Source: Aliarcobacter sp. (lineage in GTDB: Bacteria > Campylobacterota > Campylobacteria > Campylobacterales > Arcobacteraceae). Taken from it: a stretch of DNA of 5,721 nucleotides. The position numbers and the translations under genes are program-made. The number at the start of each line of letters is the position of its first letter. The first letter of the stretch is position 1. Positions 1-5,721 of this stretch are shown here, one piece after another. The notes under the pieces are model-generated. The model searched no databases, was not told where the DNA came from, and worked only from the letters and a program-made list of their open reading frames with translations. The DNA lies in assembly GCA_023268955.1 (NCBI GenBank), contig JALRJW010000201.1, positions 1 through 5,721 of the forward strand. Reading direction: 5' to 3'.

Positions 1-2
1 CC

Positions 3-185
3 AACAGCGAAGTCGAACAACTATCTACCTTAATAGAACAAGAGTCGCTCCTTAGCGCAGTAGATTCATCTCTACAGCAGCAGGCGGAGTCGCTAGTCGA
101 TGAAATTCGCACAGGTTACAAACCCTCGATGCTGGAGCAGCTAAATACTATAAAGAGCAAGGAATTAAAATTCCTGCAAACTTAA
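3..185 (+). CDS. 3' end of an unrecognised coiled-coil-like ORF, possibly foreign and running across a junction
   Basis: This is the only one of six frames that stays open over bases 1-130; it ends at TAA 183-185, giving 60 residues with no start in the window. The peptide is rich in Gln, Glu, Leu and Ser (for example QQQAESLVDEIRTGYKPS near its middle) and looks helical, possibly coiled-coil. I do not recognise the family. Codon use (TCG, CTC, CAG, GCG, GAG, GTC, CCC) and GC content (about 48% for 1-130) differ sharply from every other gene here, which prefer A/T-ending codons. From about base 131 the DNA also encodes, in another frame, a plausible TAXI solute-binding protein tail. The last 18 or so codons of this ORF are therefore probably accidental read-through into other sequence. 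It could be the end of an inserted gene, a mobile-element protein, or a chimeric read. Confidence 0.35.
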   Translation, partial: NSEVEQLSTLIEQESLLSAVDSSLQQQAESLVDEIRTGYKPSMLEQLNTIKSKELKFLQT

Positions 186-193
186 TAGAATAA
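131..193 (+). pseudogene. C-terminal remnant of a TAXI-family TRAP transporter solute-binding protein
   Basis: In the frame starting at 131 the sequence reads AGAAKYYKEQGIKIPANLIE and stops at TAA 191-193. TAXI-type TRAP solute-binding proteins characteristically end with a segment like HPGA-x-KYYKE-x-G, so this matches the last 20 or so residues of that periplasmic binding protein. Its position just upstream of a TAXI-type fused permease supports the reading. In the same frame the upstream DNA is not TAXI-like: there is a TGA at 101-103 and a TAG at 53-55, and the expected His-Pro before Gly-Ala is Asp-Ala. Homology therefore appears to begin at about 131-133. The remnant's GC content (about 32%) agrees with the rest of the locus, unlike the 130 bases before it. 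Either the gene was truncated by an insertion or deletion, or the assembly is joined wrongly here. Confidence 0.6.
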
Positions 194-210
194 AAATTTT
201 AAATTAAATT

Positions 211-242
211 AAAAAGGGGATACTCCTCCTTCCCCTTTTTTT
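211..242 (+). terminator. Intrinsic terminator after the binding-protein remnant
   Basis: A perfect 10-bp inverted repeat (AAAAAGGGGA at 211-220, TCCCCTTTTT at 231-240) encloses a 10-nt loop, and the right arm runs into seven consecutive T (236-242). This is a textbook Rho-independent terminator. The left arm starts with five A, so it could also work on the reverse strand, although no convergent gene is visible. It lies between the binding-protein tail and the permease. In an intact operon it could reduce read-through so that the binding protein is made in excess over the permease, which is an inference. Confidence 0.9.
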
Positions 243-260
243 GCAAAGTGAATAGACAAT

Positions 261-289
261 TTGTGTTGTTTATTTAGTTTGCATAAAAT
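261..289 (+). promoter_or_regulatory. Candidate promoter for the permease-LUD-oxidase operon
   Basis: TTGTGT at 261-266 and TAAAAT at 284-289 are separated by 17 nt and lie downstream of the terminator and 29 nt before the permease start. A second possible -10, TACAAT, is at 293-298 but has no well-spaced -35. In such AT-rich DNA these matches are weak evidence. The strong terminator just upstream makes a promoter in this gap likely. No operator palindrome was seen. Confidence 0.4.
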
Positions 290-318
290 CCATACAATGC
301 ATATTTTAGGAAATTACT

Positions 319-2271
319 ATGATTACAATTAAGTACTTTAAACAAATAACTTTCGTTTACGCTATTTTTATCTCTTTATTTCATTTTTACATAAATATTT
401 GGGGTGGATTAAGTGATATTTGGTTTAATTCAGCTCACTTTGCACTTTTAGCTTCTTTGGGATTTTTAACATATGAAGCGTCTAAAAATGAAAATAAAGT
501 TAGTATTTTAAATATAATTTTTGCTGTTTTATCTTTGTGTACATTTGTGTATATGGTCTTATTTGAAGAGAGCCTTTATGCAGTTGCTGGTGGTCAAATG
601 CGGCTATCTGATATCATAGTTGCTAGTATGACAATCATTTTAGCTATTGAAATGGTTAGAAAAACAACTGGATATATTATTCCTTTTATTATCATTTTTT
701 GTATTTCATATATTCTGTTTTTAGGTCAATATTTTGATGGTGTTTTTGCTTTTGCAGGAATGACAGATGAAAGATTTTTATATAGAATGTTCTATACAAA
801 TGAAGGATTATTTGGTCCTATTGCAACAATTTCTGCAACTTATGTTTTTATGTTTATTTTATTTGCAGCATTTTTGTTAAAATCGGGTGCTGGTGATTTT
901 ATTGTTGATGTTTCAAATGCAATTGCTGGAAAATACACAGGTGGAACTGGTCATGTTGCTGTTGTTTCATCGGCTTTAATGGGAACAATTTCAGGAAGTG
1001 CTGTTGCTAATACTGTAAGTACGGGTTCTATTACAATTCCCATGATGAAAAAAGCAGGGTTTAAAGGTGAGTTTGCAGCGGCAGTTGAAGCAGCTTCAAG
1101 TACAGGTGGCCAGATTATGCCTCCAATTATGGGAGCAGGGGCTTTTATTATGGCTCAAATGACAGGAATTTCATTTGCAACAATTGTAACAGTTTCAATT
1201 TTACCTGCTATTTTATATTTTGCTTCAATTGCTTTTTACATCAATATTCACGCTAAAGAAAACAATATTAAGGGTGAAAAAAGTGGAGTTAAAGTTCTTC
1301 CAATATTAAGGGAAGGTTTTCATTTTATAATTCCTTTATCAACTTTAGTTGGATTGCTTATTTATGGTTTTTCTCCAACTTATTCAGCTGGTATTGCCAT
1401 AATTACGATTATTTTTTCATCATATTTAACAAAAACAAAAAGAATGGGAATCAAAGAAGTTCTTGAAGCTTTAGCTTTAGGTGCTCAAAATATGATTATA
1501 ACTGGTGTTTTATTGGTTGCTGTGGGAATTATTGTTGGGGTTATAAATATTTCAGGAATAGGAATTACTTTTTCTCAACTAATTATGGAATGGTCAAACA
1601 ATTCACTTTTAATAGCAATTGTTTTAGTTGCAATTGCTTCATTGATTTTAGGTATGGGATTGCCTGTAACTGCTTCATACGTTGTATTATCAGTTTTATC
1701 AGCACCTGCTTTAGTTGGACTTATGTTAACTCCTGAAATGGCTGCGCTTGTAAACGCTGGAATTCAATTGCCTGAAGTTGCTATGTATTTGTTGACTGCT
1801 CATTTAATAGTATTTTGGCTTTCTCAAGATTCTAACTTAACGCCACCAGTTTGTTTAGCAGCTTTTGCAGCAGCAGCTATTGCAAAAACACCACCGATGA
1901 AAACAGGGTTAGTTTCATGGAAAGTTGGAAAAGGAATGTATATTATTCCTTTATTATTTGCTTTCACTCCCTTGATAAATGGAACATGGATTGAAAGAAT
2001 AGAGATATTTGGTTTTGCATTATTTGGAATTATGGCATTTTCTATTGTAATGGAAGGATATTGGGACAAAAAGCTATCTGTATTAGATAGAATTATTTTT
2101 GCAATTGCTGCAATATTCTTATTAACTCCTGATAGTGTTTTTTCATGGGAATCTTATGTTCCTATGATAAATACTTCACATTTATTAGGATTTATTATTT
2201 TTGCAGTGATGATGACATATCATAAATTAAGTTTAAAAGAGGAGAAAATAAAAGATGTTCAACTTTCTTGA
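319..2271 (+). CDS. TAXI-type TRAP transporter fused permease (DctQM-like)
   Basis: A 650-residue inner-membrane protein made almost wholly of hydrophobic helices. It fits the fused 4TM/12TM permease of TAXI-family TRAP transporters, which use ion gradients and a periplasmic binding protein to import organic acids. Residues 1-140 hold the small-subunit-like helices. The large (DctM-like) part follows, with its conserved segments: GTISGSAVANTVSTGSITIP (about 222-241), GGQIMPP (263-269), GMGLPVTASYV (445-455) and DSNLTPPVCLAAF (504-516). Further hydrophobic helices at about 563-632 resemble the extra C-terminal region of TAXI permeases, and the tail (634-650) is charged. The length is normal for the fused form. 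The start is supported by AGGAAA at 308-313. The gene overlaps the next by 17 nt. Its natural partner, the binding protein, is represented upstream only by a C-terminal fragment. The transported substrate cannot be read from the sequence; the LhgO-like neighbour suggests a 2-hydroxyacid. Confidence 0.93.
   Translation: MITIKYFKQITFVYAIFISLFHFYINIWGGLSDIWFNSAHFALLASLGFLTYEASKNENKVSILNIIFAVLSLCTFVYMVLFEESLYAVAGGQMRLSDIIVASMTIILAIEMVRKTTGYIIPFIIIFCISYILFLGQYFDGVFAFAGMTDERFLYRMFYTNEGLFGPIATISATYVFMFILFAAFLLKSGAGDFIVDVSNAIAGKYTGGTGHVAVVSSALMGTISGSAVANTVSTGSITIPMMKKAGFKGEFAAAVEAASSTGGQIMPPIMGAGAFIMAQMTGISFATIVTVSILPAILYFASIAFYINIHAKENNIKGEKSGVKVLPILREGFHFIIPLSTLVGLLIYGFSPTYSAGIAIITIIFSSYLTKTKRMGIKEVLEALALGAQNMIITGVLLVAVGIIVGVINISGIGITFSQLIMEWSNNSLLIAIVLVAIASLILGMGLPVTASYVVLSVLSAPALVGLMLTPEMAALVNAGIQLPEVAMYLLTAHLIVFWLSQDSNLTPPVCLAAFAAAAIAKTPPMKTGLVSWKVGKGMYIIPLLFAFTPLINGTWIERIEIFGFALFGIMAFSIVMEGYWDKKLSVLDRIIFAIAAIFLLTPDSVFSWESYVPMINTSHLLGFIIFAVMMTYHKLSLKEEKIKDVQLS
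2238..2244 (+). promoter_or_regulatory. Ribosome binding site of the LUD gene inside the permease gene
   Basis: AGAGGAG lies 10 nt before the ATG at 2255, within the last codons of the permease. It fixes the LUD start and, with the 17-nt overlap, points to coupled translation of the two genes. Confidence 0.7.
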
Positions 2272-2851
2272 TAAATTACAAGAGTGTGGTTATATAGTTC
2301 ATGTGGCTAAAAACAAAGAAGAAGCATTTGAAATTTCAAAAACTTATGTTAAAGAGGGTTTGAGTATTGGTCTTGGTGGAAGTGTTAGCGTTCAACAAAT
2401 TGGATTACTTGATTATTTGCTTTCAAGGGATGATTTAACTGTTCATAATCAATATGAAGCGGGCATAACTATGGCTGAAAACTCAGAAAGAAGAAGACAA
2501 GGTTTAGTTGCTGATTTATTTGTTACAGGTGTAAATGCTTTAACAAAAGATGGGAAAATAGTAAATGCTGATGGAAGTGGAAACAGAGTTGCTGCTTTTT
2601 GTTATGGACCTAGAAAAATTTTAGCAATAGTTGGAAAAAACAAAATTGTTGATAGTGTTGAAGATGGTTTTAAAAGAATTATGGAAGTAGCTGCTGTTAA
2701 AAATATTGAAAGAATGAACAACAAAGCTATCGAAATGGGAAAAGAACCAAGACATAATCTTGATAATATCGCTAATAAATTTACATGGGTAAAAGCTGAT
2801 GAAAAAGATAGAATTGTGTTGATTTTAGTTGAAGAAGAGTTAGGCTATTAA
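2255..2851 (+). CDS. Stand-alone LUD-domain (DUF162, LutC/YkgG-like) protein
   Basis: A 198-residue soluble, presumably cytoplasmic protein of the LUD (lactate utilisation) family. Recognisable segments are SIGLGGSVSVQQIGLLDYL (37-55), ADLFVTGVNALTKDGKIVN (86-104), then DGSGNRVAAFCYGPRKILAI (106-125) and the closing VLILVEEELGY (188-198). LUD domains form part of the LutABC L-lactate oxidation complex, but many single-domain members like this have no assigned reaction. From memory, many stand-alone relatives carry a cysteine cluster of the type GxCxDC...RIC between the core and the final strand. This protein has only Cys11 and Cys116, and the corresponding stretch (about 152-180) has none. 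Its start is set by AGAGGAG at 2238-2244, and its stop TAA shares a base with the next ATG. Coupling to a permease and a 2-hydroxyacid oxidase suggests an accessory role in that oxidation, which is an inference. Confidence 0.85.
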   Translation: MFNFLDKLQECGYIVHVAKNKEEAFEISKTYVKEGLSIGLGGSVSVQQIGLLDYLLSRDDLTVHNQYEAGITMAENSERRRQGLVADLFVTGVNALTKDGKIVNADGSGNRVAAFCYGPRKILAIVGKNKIVDSVEDGFKRIMEVAAVKNIERMNNKAIEMGKEPRHNLDNIANKFTWVKADEKDRIVLILVEEELGY

Positions 2852-4044
2852 TGTATGATTATTTGATTATTGGGGCTGGAATTATTGGCCTTAATATTGC
2901 CAAAAATCTTAAAGAAAGATTTCCTGCAAGTAAAATTTTAGTTATTGAAAAAGAGAATGAAGTTGGACTTCATAGCTCTGGTAGAAATTCAGGTGTTTTA
3001 CATGCAGGATTTTATTACACAGCAAACTCTTTAAAAGCAAAGTTTACAAAAGAGGGAAATATTGCTTTAAAAGAGTTTGTAAAACAAAGAAATTTAAAAA
3101 TAAACGAATGCAAAAAAGTTGTAGTTGCACAAAATCTTAAAGAGCTTGAAGGTTTAATTGAGTTAAAAAGAAGAGGTGATGCAAATGGTGTTGAATTAGA
3201 GTGGATTACACAAGATGAATTAAAAGAGCTTTATCCAAATATATCAACTTATAGAAAAGCTTTAATCTCTCCTGCAACTGCAACAGTTGATCCTTTGGAA
3301 GTTACAAAAGAGTTTGAAAAAGTTGCTATTGAATTGGGAATTGAAGTTATTTTATCTTGTAAATATATATCAAGTAAACAAAATGAAATCACAACTTCAA
3401 AGGGTATTTTTGAAGCAAAAAAAATCATAAATTGTGCAGGATTATATGCTGATAAAATTGCCAAAGATTTTGGTTTTAGCAAAGATTATGTAATCATTCC
3501 ATTTAAAGGAATATATTTAAAAGATAAAATAAATGAAGCCCATTTAAATACAAATGTTTATCCAGTTCCTAATTTAAATAATCCATTTTTAGGTGTTCAT
3601 TATACTTTAACTGTAAATAATGAAGCAAAAATTGGACCAACAGCAATACCTGCTTTTTGGAGAGAAAACTATAAAGGTTTTGATAATTTTTCATTAAAAG
3701 AGTTTTTTGAAATAATATATTATGAAGCTAAACTTTTTTTCTCAAATGCCTTTGGTTTTAGGGATTTAGCTTTTGATGAAATGAAAAAATATAAAATGCA
3801 GTATTTAAAAAGTTTAGCTTTAGGATTAACTAATAATATGAATCAAAAAGGTTTTGATTCATGGAGTAAACCAGGAATCAGAGCGCAACTTTTAAATAAA
3901 AACAGTTTAGAGTTAGTTCAAGATTTTGTAGTTGAAGGTGATGAAAATTCTGTTCATGTTTTAAATGCCGTTAGTCCTGCTTTTACCTCTTCAATTCCAT
4001 TTGCTAATTGGGTTGTTGAAGAGTATGTTTTAGAGAAAAATTAG
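2851..4044 (+). CDS. lhgO: FAD-dependent L-2-hydroxyglutarate oxidase/dehydrogenase-like protein
   Basis: A 397-residue flavoprotein of the DAO family, close in pattern to E. coli LhgO (YgaF). LhgO oxidises L-2-hydroxyglutarate to 2-oxoglutarate and passes electrons to the membrane quinone pool. Visible features are the dinucleotide-binding motif GAGIIG (8-13) with the acidic end of strand 2 at IEKE (32-35); the flavin-proximal stretch HSSGRNSGVLHAGFYY (41-56), matching the family's NSGVIHAGVYY; NCAGLYAD (194-201); PFKGIY and NPFLGVH (217-222, 244-250); GIRAQ (342-346); and NAVSPAFTSSIP (372-383). There is no signal peptide. The protein is slightly shorter than the E. coli enzyme mainly at the C-terminus, and the fold looks complete. 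The ATG overlaps the LUD stop by one base (TAATG), and the purine-rich GAAGAAGAG at 2831-2839 can serve as ribosome site. Other 2-hydroxyacids are possible substrates, because residues that decide specificity cannot be judged by eye. Confidence 0.87.
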   Translation: MYDYLIIGAGIIGLNIAKNLKERFPASKILVIEKENEVGLHSSGRNSGVLHAGFYYTANSLKAKFTKEGNIALKEFVKQRNLKINECKKVVVAQNLKELEGLIELKRRGDANGVELEWITQDELKELYPNISTYRKALISPATATVDPLEVTKEFEKVAIELGIEVILSCKYISSKQNEITTSKGIFEAKKIINCAGLYADKIAKDFGFSKDYVIIPFKGIYLKDKINEAHLNTNVYPVPNLNNPFLGVHYTLTVNNEAKIGPTAIPAFWRENYKGFDNFSLKEFFEIIYYEAKLFFSNAFGFRDLAFDEMKKYKMQYLKSLALGLTNNMNQKGFDSWSKPGIRAQLLNKNSLELVQDFVVEGDENSVHVLNAVSPAFTSSIPFANWVVEEYVLEKN

Positions 4045-4090
4045 ATTATTATTGTAATATTTTGAAAAATTTAAATAAAAAGATAAATCT

Positions 4091-4819
4091 ATGATCAAAA
4101 AAATAAAATCTTTTTTACTTTTTCCTTTAGTTGTAATGTTTGCAAAAGGATTAAAGGGAAAAGATACAAATTTCAAGCAATTTATTACAAATGACAAAAG
4201 AGAATTAAACAATCAAGTTCTACTTGAAATAGATTGCCAAAACTATGAAGTTTTAGATGATATATCAAAATTCTTCGATAAAACTAGTCCCATTTATGAT
4301 AAAACAAAAATCAATTTTAAAATTGATGTAAACGTAATACCTGAAGATTACAAAAAATTTACCTTTGATTTTATGGATATTGTTCATATTTATCATTCGG
4401 CTTCAATGCTTAGTGCTAGAATTCCCAATGAAAATATTTATGTAGAGATTAAAGTTTCAAATTATAAACTAAACGAAACTCAATTAAATAATCTTTTAAG
4501 ATATATTTTAAAGATTTATGGTTCAAAAAAAGTTGAAAAACTATTTTTAAATATTGAAGATTTTGATGAAAAATCAAAGCAATCTTTGCAATATTTTACA
4601 AATCTTTTAAACTCTTCAAAAGCCTTAAAGTTTTCAAGAAGTAGAGGACTTTTTGTTCTTACTTGTGAAGATAAGAAAAAGAAATATGATATTGTTTGGT
4701 CAAAGGGTGAAGATATAGAATTAACAGAGTTTGGTATTGTTTTTGATAAATTTGGAAATGAAATGGAAAAAGGTATTAAGGTTTCAAATTCTCCAATAGT
4801 CGCAATTCATAAAACTTAA
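4091..4819 (+). CDS. Unrecognised 242-aa protein with N-terminal hydrophobic segment
   Basis: I do not recognise this gene. Residues 1-20 (two or three lysines, then FLLFPLVVMF) look like an uncleaved signal anchor or weak signal peptide. A signal peptidase site is not obvious. The rest is soluble, rich in Lys, Asn, Phe and Asp. The middle (about 50-180) looks like alternating strands and helices, with a run of helices near 128-143 and 160-175. The last 45 residues (YDIVWSKGEDIEL at 199-211, FGIVFDKFGNEME at 214-226, VSNSPIVAIHK at 231-241) read like a small beta-sheet module. Their rhythm recalls the end of some glycoside-hydrolase beta-sandwiches (Trp strand, D-x-x-G turn, SPI strand), a weak resemblance only, and no catalytic residues can be assigned. 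It lies 46 nt after lhgO with no terminator between, so it may be co-transcribed. Its ribosome site is poor (AAAAAGAT at 4077-4084). Base composition matches its neighbours. Confidence 0.75.
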   Translation: MIKKIKSFLLFPLVVMFAKGLKGKDTNFKQFITNDKRELNNQVLLEIDCQNYEVLDDISKFFDKTSPIYDKTKINFKIDVNVIPEDYKKFTFDFMDIVHIYHSASMLSARIPNENIYVEIKVSNYKLNETQLNNLLRYILKIYGSKKVEKLFLNIEDFDEKSKQSLQYFTNLLNSSKALKFSRSRGLFVLTCEDKKKKYDIVWSKGEDIELTEFGIVFDKFGNEMEKGIKVSNSPIVAIHKT

Positions 4820-4842
4820 AATAAACATAACGTAAATTTAGA

Positions 4843-4848
4843 TATAAT
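4843..4848 (+). promoter_or_regulatory. -10 element of the pyrophosphatase promoter
   Basis: A perfect TATAAT sits in the context TTTAGATATAATTCGC, 30 nt before the ppaC start. No -35 hexamer is apparent in the AT-rich DNA upstream (about 4820-4825). This agrees with the vegetative promoters known in Campylobacterota, which rely on the -10 and upstream AT-rich periodicity. Transcription would start at about 4855. Confidence 0.7.
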
Positions 4849-4865
4849 TCGCGAAAAATAAAAAT

Positions 4866-4870
4866 AGGAA
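4866..4870 (+). promoter_or_regulatory. Ribosome binding site of ppaC
   Basis: AGGAA lies 8 nt before the ATG at 4879 and supports that start. The encoded N-terminus MAIYTCGHTTPDSDS begins exactly where the family does. Confidence 0.65.
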
Positions 4871-4878
4871 AAATTATT

Positions 4879-5721
4879 ATGGCAATTTATACATGTGGAC
4901 ATACTACTCCTGATTCAGATTCAATCTGTTCAGCAATTTCATTAGCTTATTTATTAAATGCAACAGGAAGAGAAGCAATCCCAGCTAGACAAGGACCTGT
5001 TTCTCCTGAAACTCAATTTATTTTAGATAGATTTGGTTTTGAAGCACCAGAACTTAAAACTGAGTTTGCTGGTTGCGAACTTTTTATCACTGATTATTCA
5101 GATAGAGGACAAGCTCCAAAAGATATCGATGAAGCAACTGTTGTTGGTATAGTTGATCACCATAAATTAGGTGATATTGAAACTTCTGCTCCTTTAGAGT
5201 GTTGGATTAGACCTGTTGGTTGTACAAACACAATTGTTAAAGAGATGTATGATTATCATAAAGTAGAGATTCCTGCAAATATCGCTGGAGTAATGTTATG
5301 TGCTATTTTATCTGATACAGTAATTTTCAAATCTCCAACTTGTACTCCTAAAGACATTGAAGTAGTTAGAGAGTTAGCACAAATTGCTGGTGTTGAAGAT
5401 TTCGGTGCTTTAGGTATGGAAATGTTTACAGTTAAATCAGCTGTAAAAGGTGTTCCTGTAAGAGACTTAATTTTAAGAGATTACAAACCTTTTGATATGC
5501 ATGGAAATGATGTAGGTATCGGGCAATTAGAAGTTATTGATTTAGCAATTTTTGATGAAATTAAAGGTGAATTACAAGCTGATTTAGACAAAGTAAGAGT
5601 TGAAAACAACTTACATACAGCTTGTTTAATTTTAACAGATATTATGAAAGAGGGTTCTGAGGTATTAGTATCTTCAGAAAATCCTGCAATTTTTGAAAGT
5701 GCATTTAACTGTAAACTTGAA
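4879..5721 (+). CDS. ppaC: Manganese-dependent inorganic pyrophosphatase (family II), 3' end beyond window
   Basis: The first 281 residues of a cytoplasmic DHH-family enzyme that hydrolyses pyrophosphate to two phosphates and so drives biosynthetic reactions. The signature GHTTPDSDS (7-15) supplies the metal ligands His8, Asp12 and Asp14. TDYSD (71-75) holds the next aspartate (Asp72, aligned to Asp75 of B. subtilis PpaC). VDHHKLGD (92-99) is the DHH motif with His94, and LSDT (144-147) gives Asp146. The second domain starts at about 190. The family is about 305-310 residues long, so roughly 25 residues are missing. These should include the SRKKQ phosphate-binding motif, which is therefore not visible here. 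There are no CBS or DRTGG regulatory domains, so this is the simple form. The family consensus around Asp72 is nearer VDHNE; the Tyr-Ser here does not remove a metal ligand. It has its own promoter and is a housekeeping gene unrelated to the transport operon. Confidence 0.96.
   Translation, partial: MAIYTCGHTTPDSDSICSAISLAYLLNATGREAIPARQGPVSPETQFILDRFGFEAPELKTEFAGCELFITDYSDRGQAPKDIDEATVVGIVDHHKLGDIETSAPLECWIRPVGCTNTIVKEMYDYHKVEIPANIAGVMLCAILSDTVIFKSPTCTPKDIEVVRELAQIAGVEDFGALGMEMFTVKSAVKGVPVRDLILRDYKPFDMHGNDVGIGQLEVIDLAIFDEIKGELQADLDKVRVENNLHTACLILTDIMKEGSEVLVSSENPAIFESAFNCKLE

Noticed and set aside
42..94. Direct repeat GAGTCGCT (42-49 and 87-94) as a target-site duplication or CRISPR-like repeat
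   Set aside because: There are only two 8-base copies, both within the same open frame and neither at the junction. This is better explained as codons of a repetitive helical peptide.
1..193. A simple sequencing frameshift in an otherwise intact binding-protein gene
   Set aside because: The peptide in the open frame before 130 does not resemble a TAXI protein, and the GC content changes at the same point. A single indel would not explain this.
1824..2069. Antisense open frame of about 81 codons inside the permease gene
   Set aside because: It lies wholly opposite a well-conserved gene, has no recognisable protein pattern, and is explained by the codon bias of the sense strand.
3249..3482. 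Antisense open frame of about 77 codons inside lhgO
   Set aside because: It is a shadow of a conserved coding region, with no domain pattern and no promoter.
4045..4090. Possible promoter (TAATAT at 4055-4060) before the unknown gene
   Set aside because: The gap is almost entirely A and T, no -35 or extended -10 is present, and such hexamers are expected by chance here.
4030..4212. Antisense 60-codon open frame over the lhgO-4091 gap
   Set aside because: It is low-complexity and Phe/Asn/Lys-rich, as expected from random AT-rich DNA, and it overlaps a better-supported gene on the other strand.
5089..5103. TDYSD in place of the usual DHN-type motif as a sign of an inactive pyrophosphatase
   Set aside because: The metal-binding aspartate (Asp72) is kept and all other ligands are present, so loss of activity is not supported.

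Overview
The window is AT-rich (roughly 30% GC outside the first 130 bases), densely packed and read almost entirely from the + strand. Codon choice is A/T-ending. The promoter style (TATAAT with little or no -35) and the gene families together suggest a Campylobacterota genome of the Arcobacter group. This assignment is an inference from style and remembered protein similarity, not from a search.

Layout. Bases 1-130 are compositionally foreign (about 48% GC by hand count) and are open in only one of six frames. That frame encodes a glutamine/glutamate/leucine-rich, coiled-coil-like peptide I do not recognise. From about 131 to 193 a different frame encodes a 20-residue tail that looks like the extreme C-terminus of a TAXI-type TRAP solute-binding protein, with local AT-rich composition. 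A strong intrinsic terminator follows (211-242), then a probable promoter. A tight three-gene operon comes next: a fused TAXI-type TRAP permease (319-2271), a stand-alone LUD/DUF162 protein (2255-2851, overlapping the permease by 17 nt) and an FAD-dependent L-2-hydroxyglutarate oxidase-like enzyme LhgO (2851-4044, sharing one base with the LUD stop). After a 46-nt AT-only gap comes an unrecognised 242-aa protein with a possible signal anchor (4091-4819). A TATAAT promoter then leads into a manganese-dependent family II inorganic pyrophosphatase (4879 to the window edge, missing its last part).

How the genes may work together. Established family knowledge says TAXI-TRAP systems import organic acids using ion gradients, LhgO oxidises L-2-hydroxyglutarate to 2-oxoglutarate with electrons passed to the respiratory chain, and LUD proteins occur in L-lactate (2-hydroxyacid) oxidation systems. 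The translational coupling of all three suggests an uptake-and-oxidation module for a 2-hydroxyacid, perhaps L-2-hydroxyglutarate. The substrate is inferred. If the SBP gene directly upstream is really broken at about base 130, this copy of the transporter may lack its cognate binding protein; alternatively the junction is an assembly artefact. No CRISPR array, tRNA, rRNA or complete mobile element was seen.
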